Position numbers and translations under genes: made by a program. Source: UBA9865 sp035647835 (lineage in GTDB: Bacteria; Bacillota; Dethiobacteria; Dethiobacterales; Dethiobacteraceae). From it: DNA of 28,239 nucleotides. Within the stretch, counting starts at the first letter, position 1. Every line of letters starts with the position of its first letter. The stretch is from positions 1 through 28,239 of the forward strand of contig DASRMS010000198.1 in the NCBI GenBank assembly GCA_035647835.1. Reading direction: 5' to 3'. Below are positions 1 through 7,621 of the stretch, one piece after another. The notes under the pieces were generated by a model that worked only from the letters and a program-made list of their open reading frames with translations, did no database searches and was not told the origin of the DNA.

Positions 1-70
1 GGTATAATAGTAAAATATTATATATTTTGTGCATTAATTTGCCTTTAGTGGTTATTTTTACAGTACATGT

Positions 71-76
71 TATAAT
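71..76 (+). promoter_or_regulatory. Possible -10 element for spoVB
   Basis: A perfect TATAAT lies at 71-76, with no good -35 at the proper distance. A second TATAAT at 3-8 lies near the window edge. If 71-76 is a real -10, transcription would begin a few bases inside the ATG at 80, which supports the downstream TTG at 119 as the start of spoVB. Bases 1-70 are very AT-rich and hold no gene that I can see. Confidence 0.3.
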
Positions 77-118
77 AAAATGAGATTGCAGGGGGAAAAA
101 GCTCAATGGGGTGAGAAC

Positions 119-1738
119 TTGACCAAGCAGTCTTTTGTTAAAGGAGCAGCTATCCTAACGTTAGCGGGGTTATCGGTGCGTGGGGTGGGTGCAGTTTTTA
201 GAATAGTTTTAGCGATACTGATTACCGATGAGGGTGTCGGCCTCTATCAAATGGCCTACCCAGTCTACAGCACACTACTAGCCATTTCTACGGCAGGTAT
301 CCCGATTGCTATTTCTAAACTGGTTGCCGAGAATGTGACGTACGGCAATTATCGTGGCGCCTATAGGATTTTCCAAACCGCACTATTTTTGCTGGCCTTG
401 TTTGGGCTAATTGTTTCGCTTGTCCTCTATCAGGGAGCAGACTATTTTGCCCGCGCCATCGCCATGGATGAACGAGCATATTTGCCCTTAATCAGTATCT
501 CACCGGCAATTTTTCTTGTTTCTGTGATGTCTGCTTATCGTGGTTTTTTTCAGGGGCAGCAGCAAATGATACCGACAGCATTTTCACAGATTGCCGAACA
601 ATTAGGGCGGGTGGTGATTGGTTTGGTACTAGTTGTGCTGCTTTTGCCGCGAGGGTTAGCATATGCTGCCGCAGGAGCCAGTTTTGGTGCTGCCGCTGGC
701 GCCTTGTGTGGACTTTGTGTGCTGGTGGTAACCTGGTGGCAGCAAAGAAAAGGGTATCTGCGTCACATGCAGCGGCAGACTGCAGTAGATCATCAGTCCT
801 TCGCTAGTATCATCAAAAAGATCTTTTCGCTTGCTGTACCCATTACACTTGGTAGTTTGGTCATGCCGCTGATCTCCATTGTTGATTTATCTGTTGTGCC
901 GCTGCGTTTACGGGCAGCTGGTTTTGACATCAGTCGTGCTACCGCCTTATATGGGCAGTTAGCGGGGATGGCGACGCCTATTATCCATATACCAACCATC
1001 ATTACAGTATCTCTAGCTATCTCTTTAGTCCCTGCAATTTCTTCAGCCTTAGCCTTACATAAAACACACTTACTACAGGCGCGTGCGTATTTAGCCATGC
1101 GACTAACTTTGCTCTTAGGCATTCCTTCTGCTTTTGGCCTTTATCTGCTGGCAGAACCAATTTGTGTTTTAATATTCAACAATGCGGAAGCTGGCGGTGT
1201 CCTGGCAGTTTCGGCTTTGGGTGTGATATTTTTAACGCTCTACCAAACTACTTCTGCTATCTTGCAAGGCTTGGGAAGAATGATGATTCCAGTCATTAAT
1301 CTATTTTGGGGCGCGCTAGTGAAAACCGGTGTGACGTGGCTGCTTACTGCCAGGCCTGATTTTAATGTGCGCGGTGCAGCTTTAGCCACTGTCCTTGGTT
1401 TCGGTATAGCTGCCTTGCTGAATGTTTATCAGGTGCAGCGATTAACAGGCATGCCCATGCGGCCGTTAGAAACAATTTTTAAACCGCTCTTGGCGTCTGC
1501 TGTGATGGGGATTAGTGTAGTTGCGTGCTATGGCTATGCTGAAACCATGTTTATGGCGCTGCAGATCGCCAAAGCTAACCACATAGCGACAATCATAAGC
1601 GTGGTAGTTGGGGCTGGCCTTTATCTCTTCTGTATGTTGATGATCGGCGGTATTACCAGGGATGATCTATTAATGATCCCGAGGCTGGGTCCTTCGCTTG
1701 TGACACTGGCGGCAAGATTTCATATTTTAAGGGGCTGA
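119..1738 (+). CDS. spoVB: SpoVB-type polysaccharide flippase (MATE/MOP superfamily)
   Basis: A polytopic membrane protein of the MurJ/SpoVB oligosaccharidyl-lipid flippase family. Family members move lipid-linked cell-wall or cortex precursors across the membrane, and SpoVB itself is needed for spore cortex formation. The sequence shows about 14 hydrophobic segments and the family N-terminus (TKQSFVKGA..., then GVGLYQMAYP). I chose the TTG at 119 (539 residues): it follows GGGGTGAG at 108-115, and the protein then begins like SpoVB homologues (cf. MAKQTFLKG, recalled). An in-frame ATG at 80 would add 13 unconserved residues and has no ribosome binding site. mazG follows after 5 bases, as is usual in Firmicutes. 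Several paralogues of this family can exist, so the sporulation role is inferred from similarity and neighbours. Confidence 0.88.
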   Translation: MTKQSFVKGAAILTLAGLSVRGVGAVFRIVLAILITDEGVGLYQMAYPVYSTLLAISTAGIPIAISKLVAENVTYGNYRGAYRIFQTALFLLALFGLIVSLVLYQGADYFARAIAMDERAYLPLISISPAIFLVSVMSAYRGFFQGQQQMIPTAFSQIAEQLGRVVIGLVLVVLLLPRGLAYAAAGASFGAAAGALCGLCVLVVTWWQQRKGYLRHMQRQTAVDHQSFASIIKKIFSLAVPITLGSLVMPLISIVDLSVVPLRLRAAGFDISRATALYGQLAGMATPIIHIPTIITVSLAISLVPAISSALALHKTHLLQARAYLAMRLTLLLGIPSAFGLYLLAEPICVLIFNNAEAGGVLAVSALGVIFLTLYQTTSAILQGLGRMMIPVINLFWGALVKTGVTWLLTARPDFNVRGAALATVLGFGIAALLNVYQVQRLTGMPMRPLETIFKPLLASAVMGISVVACYGYAETMFMALQIAKANHIATIISVVVGAGLYLFCMLMIGGITRDDLLMIPRLGPSLVTLAARFHILRG

Positions 1739-1743
1739 TAGAT

Positions 1744-3180
1744 TTGAAAACAATTTATATTATTGGCTTGGGGCCAGGTGACCCTCAAGCCATCACCTTA
1801 CGCTCACTAGCTGCACTGAAGCGGATACAACATGTATATGTACGGACAGCCCGCCACCCAGGCTTAAAAGTATTGCATGATCACCAAATCGCTTATAAGG
1901 CCCTTGATTATTTTTATCAAAAATCGGGGACCTTTGCAGAAACATACCACCAACTGGCCTATTTTATTATGAATGCCGCCTTACGTCATGACGAAGTAGC
2001 ATATGTTGTGCCGGGCAGCCCACTCTTTGCGGAAAAAGCAGTGGAAATTATGCTCTCCAAGGCCCCGGCAGCAGGAATCACCTGTCGTGTGCTGCCAGCC
2101 GTTTCATTTTTAGAGGCCTTGAGTGCAGATTTAAAGCTGCCACGTGAACAGGAACTGGTGATTTTAGATGCCCTGCAGCCGGACAAGCTGTTGAATTTTC
2201 CCAGCAGACATGTATTAATTATGCAAGCCTACAATCGCCAGATTGCTTCTCGTGTTAAGCTGCAGCTGCTCTCACTCTATCCGGACGATCATCCAATTAC
2301 AATAGTGCGAGGTGCAGGGCTAAAGCGTGGCAAACGCCTAGTTACTGTGCCGCTCTATAAATTGGATCGGCTAACCTGGATTGATCACCTAACGACAATC
2401 TACGTGCCCCCCCGATCAAGTCATGACATTGGCGATTTATTGCAGGTAATGCGCAAGTTAAGGGGTCCCCATGGCTGTCCCTGGGATCAAGAGCAGGATC
2501 ACCAATCTCTCAAACCCTATTTACTGGAGGAAGCATATGAGGTTCTAGCAGCGATTGACCACAACGACAGCGAAAATCTCTGCGAAGAGTTGGGCGATTT
2601 ATTATTGCAAGTTGTTTTCCATAGTGAAATTGCAGCAGAAGATAACCGCTTTAACTTTTACGATGTGGTCACAGGCATTGTCGAGAAACTAATCCGCCGC
2701 CACCCCCACGTTTTTGCGGAAGTCAAAGTAGAAAATACAGCAGAAGTACTGCAGAATTGGGAAGAGATCAAAAAGGCAGAAAAAGAGGAAGGACAATCGC
2801 TCTTCGCCCTGGAAACTTATTTGCCGGCCCTTTTGCGTGCCCAAAAGCTGCAGCGTAAAGCTGCCTCCGTAGGCTTTGACTGGCCAGATGCTGCCGGTGC
2901 TTGGGACAAGCTCCAGGAAGAGCTAATAGAGTTAAAAGATGCATATAATACGGGGGATGAGGCCAAAATAGAGGAAGAACTGGGTGATTTCCTCTTTTCT
3001 ACTGTCAATGTCGCACGGTTTCTTAATTTAGATGCAGAGCAGACATTAGCTAAAGGTGTACAAAAGTTTTTTCAGCGCCTCCGCTTCGTGGAGGATCAGG
3101 CTCGTGCCACTGGCAAGGAGATGTCGGCATTCCCCTTAGCAAAGCTGGACGAATGGTGGGAGATGGCAAAAAAGCAATAA
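1744..3180 (+). CDS. mazG: YabN: tetrapyrrole methylase-like/MazG fusion NTP pyrophosphohydrolase
   Basis: Residues 1 to about 220 form a tetrapyrrole (corrin/porphyrin) methylase-like domain with the N-terminal glycine-rich motif IGLGPGDP. The rest carries two MazG nucleotide pyrophosphohydrolase repeats. The first has the typical RGPHGCPWDQEQ entry, then EEAYE and EELGD metal-binding acidic motifs. The second has KLQEELIEL and EEELGD. MazG hydrolyses NTPs to NMPs plus pyrophosphate and is thought to clear aberrant nucleotides; the methylase domain's substrate is unknown. At 478 residues it matches the full-length Firmicute YabN fusion. The start is TTG at 1744 behind AAGGGG (1730-1735), 5 bases after spoVB, so the two are probably co-transcribed. 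Confidence 0.93.
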   Translation: MKTIYIIGLGPGDPQAITLRSLAALKRIQHVYVRTARHPGLKVLHDHQIAYKALDYFYQKSGTFAETYHQLAYFIMNAALRHDEVAYVVPGSPLFAEKAVEIMLSKAPAAGITCRVLPAVSFLEALSADLKLPREQELVILDALQPDKLLNFPSRHVLIMQAYNRQIASRVKLQLLSLYPDDHPITIVRGAGLKRGKRLVTVPLYKLDRLTWIDHLTTIYVPPRSSHDIGDLLQVMRKLRGPHGCPWDQEQDHQSLKPYLLEEAYEVLAAIDHNDSENLCEELGDLLLQVVFHSEIAAEDNRFNFYDVVTGIVEKLIRRHPHVFAEVKVENTAEVLQNWEEIKKAEKEEGQSLFALETYLPALLRAQKLQRKAASVGFDWPDAAGAWDKLQEELIELKDAYNTGDEAKIEEELGDFLFSTVNVARFLNLDAEQTLAKGVQKFFQRLRFVEDQARATGKEMSAFPLAKLDEWWEMAKKQ

Positions 3181-3203
3181 AATAAATAAAAATAGTGAGT
3201 TTG

Positions 3204-3232
3204 GCAGGATTTATAGATATTTTAACGAATAA
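3204..3232 (+). promoter_or_regulatory. Candidate sigma-H promoter for hup
   Basis: GCAGGATTT (3204-3212), an 11-base spacer and AACGAATAA (3224-3232) match the Bacillus sigma-H consensus RNAGGAWWW-N11/12-RNNGAATWW at every specified position. It lies about 50 bases upstream of the hup start and just after mazG. The pattern is seen directly; use by sigma-H is inferred. Confidence 0.55.
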
Positions 3233-3280
3233 GCAAAGATATCCTCAACATTAAAATTTTGGTAACAGGAGGGAAACGTA

Positions 3281-3553
3281 GTGAACAAATCGGAACTTAT
3301 TGGTGTAGTTGCAGAAAAAACCGGTATGACAAAAAAAGACATAGAAAAGGTCGTTAATGCCGTTTTTGATGGTATTGGTGAGAGCTTGGCCCAAGGGGAT
3401 AAAGTACAAATTATTGGCTTTGGTACTTTTGATGTACGGGACCGTAAGGAGCGCGAAGGTCGCAATCCAGCTACGGGAGAAACTATTACCATCCCAGCCG
3501 TTAAGGTGCCTGTATTTAAGGCAGGTAAAGCTTTAAAAGATAACGTAAAATAA
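3281..3553 (+). CDS. hup: HU family DNA-binding protein
   Basis: A 90-residue histone-like protein, the standard HU length. It has the N-terminal helical dimerisation region (MNKSELIGVVAEKTG), the FGTF strand, and the DNA-binding arm with RNPATGE. HU dimers bend and compact DNA in the nucleoid. The start is GTG at 3281 behind a strong AGGAGGG (3268-3274). A hairpin terminator follows directly, so it is probably its own transcription unit from the promoter at 3204-3232. It sits between mazG and the spore-protein genes, as in many Firmicutes. The S4-domain gene (yabO/hslR) that often comes next is absent. Confidence 0.96.
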   Translation: MNKSELIGVVAEKTGMTKKDIEKVVNAVFDGIGESLAQGDKVQIIGFGTFDVRDRKEREGRNPATGETITIPAVKVPVFKAGKALKDNVK

Positions 3554-3561
3554 ATTTTTAT

Positions 3562-3603
3562 AAAAAGGCGCGCTCATTTGGTTTCCTGATGGCGTGCTTT
3601 TTT
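3562..3603 (+). terminator. Rho-independent terminator after hup
   Basis: The stem AGGCGCGC/GCGTGCT, with a one-base bulge and a further CAT/ATG pairing, is followed by six T residues. It lies right after the hup stop. Bases 3604-3750 hold no gene that I can see, only a weak AGCAGC/GCTGCT inverted repeat and the ribosome binding site of the next gene. Confidence 0.75.
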
Positions 3604-3750
3604 GTGCCTAAAAACGACAATAGTTGTGGGCTCAGCAGTGAGCTGATTTAGCAGCTAATTAACTAAAGAAGCGCTGCTTTGCCGAAGAGGATGTTTAATT
3701 TTATGCTTTCTCCCGAATACTAGAAAAAAGATGATTGCGGGAGGTTAGCT

Positions 3751-4779
3751 ATGTATCACAAACGAGTCAGATTGCTGGGATTTTTATTAATTGCGGTGAT
3801 GATCTGCGCAGGACCTGGTTGTGCGTGGTTACAACGTTCACCAGAACAGTCACCGCTGCCCAAACAGGCAGCACCAAATAAAGACACTGAACAGGCTCCA
3901 GCGCCACAGGCCCAGATTCCTAAAGCCATTAGTCAAGGCAAGAAAAAGGAGCCGCAGCTGCGGGTGTATATGGCCAAAAAGGGAGCGGTGGAAACAGTGC
4001 AAATTGAGGATTACATACAGGGCGTTGTTGCTGCAGAAATGGATCCAACTTGGCCGCAGGCGGCATTGGCCGCTCAAGCCATTATTGCCCGCAGCTTTAC
4101 TCTGCAAAAAATAGCAGAGAATGGTGGTGTGCCCAATCGTAATGCTCATGCTTCCACTGATATCAAAGAATTCCAGGCCTACGATGCGTCGCGGATTAAT
4201 GATAATGTGCGCAAAGCAGTAGCAGCGACCCGTGGGCAGGCAGCCGTCTATGGAGATGAATTTATCAGAGGTTGGTTTCATGCTTATGCTGGTCCGCGTA
4301 CAGCAATGGCCAAAGAGGGATTAGAGTTCAAGGGGGCAAACCCACCATACATCCGTATTGTGGATAGTCCGGCAGAAGATGTGATCCCTGAAGAAGAAAA
4401 AAAATGGCAGGAGAGTTTTCCCTTGTCTCGTATACGAAAGGTTACAAGGGAAATTACAGGTAAGGATCCCGGCGCAGTAAAGAAGATGGAAATCGCTCAA
4501 AAGGGTCCCTCCGGACGGGTAGTTCGCTTTCGTGTCAATGATGTGGAGGTTTCCGGACCACAGCTGCGTTTAGCCTTAGATAGCACTGTAATGCGTTCTA
4601 CATTTGTTGAGGAGCTTAAAATTTCAGGCGATAAAGTAACCATGAAGGGCAGCGGATATGGGCATGGTGTAGGTATGTGCCAATGGGGAGCACGGGGTTT
4701 GGCCGAAGATGGCAAGAGTGCAGAAGAAATAGTAAAATATTATTACCGCAATATAGAGATTGTTAAACTATGGGAGTAG
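3751..4779 (+). CDS. SpoIID/LytB-domain lipoprotein
   Basis: A 342-residue protein. The N-terminus is a lipoprotein signal: a hydrophobic stretch ending in GPGC, with Cys at about residue 24. A Pro/Gln/Lys-rich linker to about residue 70 follows, then a SpoIID domain. Family hallmarks include VAAEMDPTWP with the conserved Glu, ALAAQAIIARS, and the C-terminal GYGHGVGMCQWGA. SpoIID is a lytic transglycosylase acting on denuded glycan strands during engulfment; this relative is probably a membrane-anchored cell-wall enzyme. The start is ATG at 3751 behind GGGAGG. It stands alone between two terminators, where yabO is often found. Specific activity and timing are inferred, and it should not be called spoIID itself. 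Confidence 0.85.
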   Translation: MYHKRVRLLGFLLIAVMICAGPGCAWLQRSPEQSPLPKQAAPNKDTEQAPAPQAQIPKAISQGKKKEPQLRVYMAKKGAVETVQIEDYIQGVVAAEMDPTWPQAALAAQAIIARSFTLQKIAENGGVPNRNAHASTDIKEFQAYDASRINDNVRKAVAATRGQAAVYGDEFIRGWFHAYAGPRTAMAKEGLEFKGANPPYIRIVDSPAEDVIPEEEKKWQESFPLSRIRKVTREITGKDPGAVKKMEIAQKGPSGRVVRFRVNDVEVSGPQLRLALDSTVMRSTFVEELKISGDKVTMKGSGYGHGVGMCQWGARGLAEDGKSAEEIVKYYYRNIEIVKLWE

Positions 4780-4783
4780 ATAT

Positions 4784-4807
4784 AAACGGCCAAACGGCCG
4801 TTTTTTT
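4784..4807 (+). terminator. Terminator after SpoIID-like gene
   Basis: A perfect stem AACGGCC/GGCCGTT with a four-base loop, ending in a run of seven T, starts 5 bases after the stop codon. Confidence 0.88.
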
Positions 4808-4864
4808 ATGCTGTCCGTAAAATGTTCTTGATAACATCAAGCGCCTGCTTTTTTATTTAAAAAG

Positions 4865-4892
4865 TCATAAAATTTTGTCCCCTTCATAATAT
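4865..4892 (+). promoter_or_regulatory. Candidate sigma-E promoter for yabP-yabQ
   Basis: TCATAAA (4865-4871), a 13-base spacer and CATAATAT (4885-4892) resemble the sigma-E consensus (KMATATT, about 14 bases, CATACAMT). yabP is transcribed by sigma-E in Bacillus subtilis, which supports the reading. The match is partial (5/7 and 6/8). Confidence 0.45.
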
Positions 4893-4925
4893 GGAATATA
4901 AGTGGAATCAGGGAGGGATAAGCAG

Positions 4926-5213
4926 ATGGATAATTATACACGGCCGCAGGGTAATCACCGAGTGGTAATTGATAATCGTGAGACACTAGATGTCACTGGT
5001 GTGGTGCATGTAGATAGTTTTGATGATGAGGAGGTAGTTTTAGAAACAGAACAGGGCCTTTTGGCAATTCGGGGGGAAGATTTACATATTAAAAAGTTAA
5101 ACCTGGAGATCGGTGAATTGGCAATTGAAGGTTTAATCATTGAATTGGCATATTCAGAAAACAAACATCTTCGTGACCGGGGTAAAAACCTTTTTGAGAG
5201 GCTGTTTAAATAG
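4926..5213 (+). CDS. yabP: Spore morphogenesis protein YabP
   Basis: A 95-residue protein of the YabP/YqfC family, needed for normal spore cortex or coat assembly in the mother cell. The sequence has the family core: an R-x-x-L-x-V-T-G-V region, V-x-S-F-D-D-E-E-V-V-L-x-T, then a strand with L-x-I-x-G-E-D-L-H-I. The start chosen is ATG at 4926 behind GGGAGGG (4911-4917); an upstream in-frame start at 4902 has no good ribosome binding site. yabQ follows after 23 bases, the conserved pair. A candidate sigma-E promoter lies just upstream. Confidence 0.93.
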   Translation: MDNYTRPQGNHRVVIDNRETLDVTGVVHVDSFDDEEVVLETEQGLLAIRGEDLHIKKLNLEIGELAIEGLIIELAYSENKHLRDRGKNLFERLFK

Positions 5214-5236
5214 GCAACTAACGGGGAGGAGCACAA

Positions 5237-5713
5237 GTGCAAGCTAGCTTTGTCACGGAACAACTGATCACACTAGCTGTTACCTGCGGTCTAGGCATCG
5301 TGATAGGCATCGGCTTCGATGCTCTCAGCGTGCTGCAGCAGTTTATGCTTTTATCAAAAACTGCTCAGTTTGTCATTGATCTGCTTTATTGTCTGTTGAT
5401 GACAGTATTTGTGTTTATAGTACTAGTATTAAATAGCTGGGGAGAGGTTCGAGCCTATACTTTCTTTGCTATGGGTGCGGGAGGACTTTTTTACTATCTG
5501 TTCTGCCACCGTTTCTGTCGACGCCAGATGGTACGCGGCGTGGAGGTCTTTATTGCTGTCGCTCGCTTTATTGGCAAGCCCTTTATCTGGAGTACGCGGC
5601 ACTTAACTCGTCTGGTTCGTAGTTTGTCGCAGCTGTTAAAAACAGTGGTGCAGGCAGGCAGACATCGCTGGCAAAAAATAAAATTGAAAATTCACAATAA
5701 AAAGAAGGAATAA
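5237..5713 (+). CDS. yabQ: Spore cortex biosynthesis membrane protein YabQ
   Basis: A 158-residue protein with about four hydrophobic segments in the first 100 residues and a highly basic C-terminal tail (KIKLKIHNKKKE). This architecture, and its place directly after yabP, are those of YabQ, an integral membrane protein of the outer forespore membrane required for cortex formation. The GTG start at 5237 follows GGGGAGGAG. It is probably co-transcribed with yabP, and perhaps onward into the divIC-like gene 55 bases downstream, since no terminator lies between. Confidence 0.9.
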   Translation: MQASFVTEQLITLAVTCGLGIVIGIGFDALSVLQQFMLLSKTAQFVIDLLYCLLMTVFVFIVLVLNSWGEVRAYTFFAMGAGGLFYYLFCHRFCRRQMVRGVEVFIAVARFIGKPFIWSTRHLTRLVRSLSQLLKTVVQAGRHRWQKIKLKIHNKKKE

Positions 5714-5768
5714 CAGGTAATGGCAGAGAATCTAATAATACTCAATGTCGCGGTAAGAGGGGATTTTT

Positions 5769-6134
5769 ATGCGTACGGTGTCTGTTAATAAAAAACTTAC
5801 CTACCTGCCAGGGGCTAAAGCCAAAGCTAAACCTGCAGTACCTGTTAAGAACCGGGCTACGAGAGTACTGTTAATTATTGCGGTGCTCTATTTTACGATT
5901 CTCCTGGGTAGTCAGTATTGGCGTTCGGTACAACTGCAGCATTCTCTGGAGACTATTCATACAGAAATACAAACCGTCAAGGCGCAGAATGAAGCTATGT
6001 CCAAAGAAATAGAGCGTTTGCATTCACCAGCTTATTTAGAGCAAAAGGCACGAGAGGATTTAGGGATGGTGCGTTCAGGTGAACTACTGTTCTATTTTCA
6101 GAATAAGGACAAGCCATCGCCACAGCTTCCTTGA
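5769..6134 (+). CDS. divIC: DivIC/FtsB-like septum formation initiator
   Basis: A 121-residue bitopic protein. The N-terminal cytoplasmic part is basic (to about residue 32), followed by one transmembrane helix (VLLIIAVLYFTILLGSQYW) and an extracytoplasmic coiled coil (about 55-90). It ends with the family's C-terminal motif: A-R-E-D-L-G-M-V-R-x-G-E-x-L. These proteins link divisome components FtsL and DivIB and help activate septal wall synthesis. The ATG at 5769 follows AAGAGGGG. The position after yabQ matches B. subtilis divIC. The stop codon overlaps the -35 of the next gene's promoter. Confidence 0.88.
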   Translation: MRTVSVNKKLTYLPGAKAKAKPAVPVKNRATRVLLIIAVLYFTILLGSQYWRSVQLQHSLETIHTEIQTVKAQNEAMSKEIERLHSPAYLEQKAREDLGMVRSGELLFYFQNKDKPSPQLP

Positions 6135-6158
6135 CAAACGGTCAAAACCAGATATAAT
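6131..6158 (+). promoter_or_regulatory. Consensus sigma-A promoter for yabR
   Basis: TTGACA (6131-6136), a 16-base spacer and TATAAT (6153-6158) are both perfect consensus hexamers. The -35 overlaps the divIC stop codon. This should be a strong vegetative promoter for the S1-domain gene. Confidence 0.85.
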
Positions 6159-6194
6159 GAGGGTAGATAATTTTTAAGGGGGAATTTTTTTCGT

Positions 6195-6584
6195 ATGTCT
6201 TTAGTGGTGGGCGCCATTGTTGAAGGGGTGGTCACCGGTATCACCCATTTTGGAGCCTTTGTTCAGCTCGCCAACGGGGAAACCGGCCTTGTCCACATCT
6301 CCGAAGTTGCTGATACCTATGTGAAGGATATTAATGAGCACTTAAACAAAAATGATAAGGTTAAGGTGAAAATCCTCTCCGTTGATGGAAATGGAAAGAT
6401 TGGTCTTTCCATTAAAAAAGCGGCACCAAGTGCGGGTCGCGGCCACCACAACAGAGGTCCCCGAGTTTCGTTTGAGGACAAACTAAATAAGTTTCTTAAG
6501 GACAGCGATGAACGTCTGCAAGACTTACGCCGCAATACAGAATCAAAGCGTGGCGGCAGAGGTTCTTATAAAGCTAATATGTAA
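6195..6584 (+). CDS. yabR: S1-domain RNA-binding protein YabR
   Basis: A 129-residue protein. Residues 1-75 form one S1 RNA-binding domain with the expected VGAIVEGVVTGITHFGAFVQL start and the GLVHISEVAD and GKIGLSIKKA motifs. The C-terminal third is basic and polar (His/Arg/Gly-rich, ending in RGGRGSYKAN), which would add RNA contacts. S1 proteins of this type act in translation or RNA turnover; YabR's exact role is not settled. The ATG at 6195 follows AAGGGGGAA. It is framed by a perfect sigma-A promoter and a strong terminator, so it forms its own short transcription unit. Confidence 0.93.
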   Translation: MSLVVGAIVEGVVTGITHFGAFVQLANGETGLVHISEVADTYVKDINEHLNKNDKVKVKILSVDGNGKIGLSIKKAAPSAGRGHHNRGPRVSFEDKLNKFLKDSDERLQDLRRNTESKRGGRGSYKANM

Positions 6585-6588
6585 ATTA

Positions 6589-6620
6589 AAACAGATATCC
6601 TTTGGGGATATCTGTTTTTT
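6589..6620 (+). terminator. Terminator after yabR
   Basis: A perfect stem ACAGATATCC/GGATATCTGT with a short loop and six T residues, 5 bases after the stop. Confidence 0.9.
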
Positions 6621-6638
6621 GTACTGCAGAAATTAAAT

Positions 6639-6685
6639 TGCTTGATATTTAGTAAGCTGCTAATCTAAACAGATCATATCAAGCA
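6639..6685 (+). repeat. 10-bp inverted repeat upstream of ppx
   Basis: TGCTTGATAT (6639-6648) and ATATCAAGCA (6676-6685) are perfect inverted copies separated by 27 bases, ending 30 bases before the ppx start. A weak promoter (TTGCTT-17-TAATCT) would start at 6639 and overlap the left arm. No T run follows, so it is not a terminator. It could be an operator or leader hairpin. Confidence 0.5.
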
Positions 6686-6715
6686 GGAAATGTATACTTT
6701 GGGGTGGGTGATGTA

Positions 6716-7621
6716 ATGCTGATAGCTGCAATTGATATTGGGACAAACTCTGTACGCATGCTGCTGGCAGCTACAGCAGCAGCACAGCTAACTGTCGTGG
6801 AAAGAACACTAACGACAACCAGATTAGGTGCTGGTTTACAAAATAGCGGCTATTTATCAGAGGCTGGCCGAGAGGCCACCTTAACTGCAGTCAAAACAAA
6901 CGTACAAAAAGCTCGAGCGCAGGGGGCAGATAAGATCTTTATCCTGGCAACTAGCGCGATGCGTGAAGCGAGTGATGGTGCGGCCTTTGCACGTTTGCTT
7001 GCCCAGGAGACGGCTTGCAGAGTAGAGATTATTAGTCCTGCACAAGAGGCAGAATATAGTTATACTGGTGTCGTGAAAAGTTTACCTGAGCTAGAACAAG
7101 TTTTAGTTTTTGATTTAGGCGGCGGTTCCTGTGAATTTATTTGGCATTCCCAGCAGCAGCTCCATACAGTTAGTTATAAAATAGGGGCATTGTACCTGAC
7201 AGATCGCTACTTGCAGCACGATCCTCCGCAAAAGAAAGAAATTGAGACGGCACAAGCAGTAATCCATGAGAATCTGCACTCATTGGCACCAGCGTCAAAG
7301 TCGCTGGTGGGTGTAGGCGGTACTGTAACAGCTTTAACGTCTCTTGTGTTAAAGCTGGCTGATTATGATGCTAAAAGTATGCATGGCTTCTGTTTAACAC
7401 AGGAGATGGTACAGGCACAGCTGTCAAAAATGTTAGCTCTGCCGGCCTCAGAGCGGCAAAAGTTAGTTGGCATGCCCTCAGCACGAGCAGGTATTTTGCC
7501 GGCAGGTGCTTTAGTGATTGCTGAACTACTGACAGTCATGAAACAGCCATCCCTGATTGTTTCAGAGGGTGATCTCCTGCTGGGCTGCTTATACCAAGCT
7601 ATTTCATCAACATTAATTTAG
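6716..7621 (+). CDS. ppx: Ppx/GppA exopolyphosphatase family protein
   Basis: A 301-residue member of the ASKHA-fold exopolyphosphatase / guanosine pentaphosphate phosphatase family, which hydrolyses polyphosphate or pppGpp. Motifs include the N-terminal phosphate loop AAIDIGTNSVRML, ATSAMREA, the second phosphate loop VFDLGGGSCEF, and VGVGGTVTAL. The length is that of the short, single-module forms lacking the C-terminal HD domain of long Ppx. The start chosen is ATG at 6716 behind GGGGTGG (6701-6707); GTG at 6704 in frame overlaps that site. The last 23 bases overlap the end of the opposite-strand ydcZ-type gene. Polyphosphate versus pppGpp as substrate cannot be told from sequence. Confidence 0.9.
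   Translation: MLIAAIDIGTNSVRMLLAATAAAQLTVVERTLTTTRLGAGLQNSGYLSEAGREATLTAVKTNVQKARAQGADKIFILATSAMREASDGAAFARLLAQETACRVEIISPAQEAEYSYTGVVKSLPELEQVLVFDLGGGSCEFIWHSQQQLHTVSYKIGALYLTDRYLQHDPPQKKEIETAQAVIHENLHSLAPASKSLVGVGGTVTALTSLVLKLADYDAKSMHGFCLTQEMVQAQLSKMLALPASERQKLVGMPSARAGILPAGALVIAELLTVMKQPSLIVSEGDLLLGCLYQAISSTLI

Noticed and set aside
80..118. ATG at 80 as the spoVB start
   Set aside because: No ribosome binding site, a -10-like TATAAT directly upstream, and 13 extra residues not seen at SpoVB N-termini.
3676..3725. AGAGGATGT and CGAATACT upstream of the SpoIID-like gene as a sigma-H or sigma-E promoter
   Set aside because: Spacing is 17 or more and both elements mismatch the consensus.
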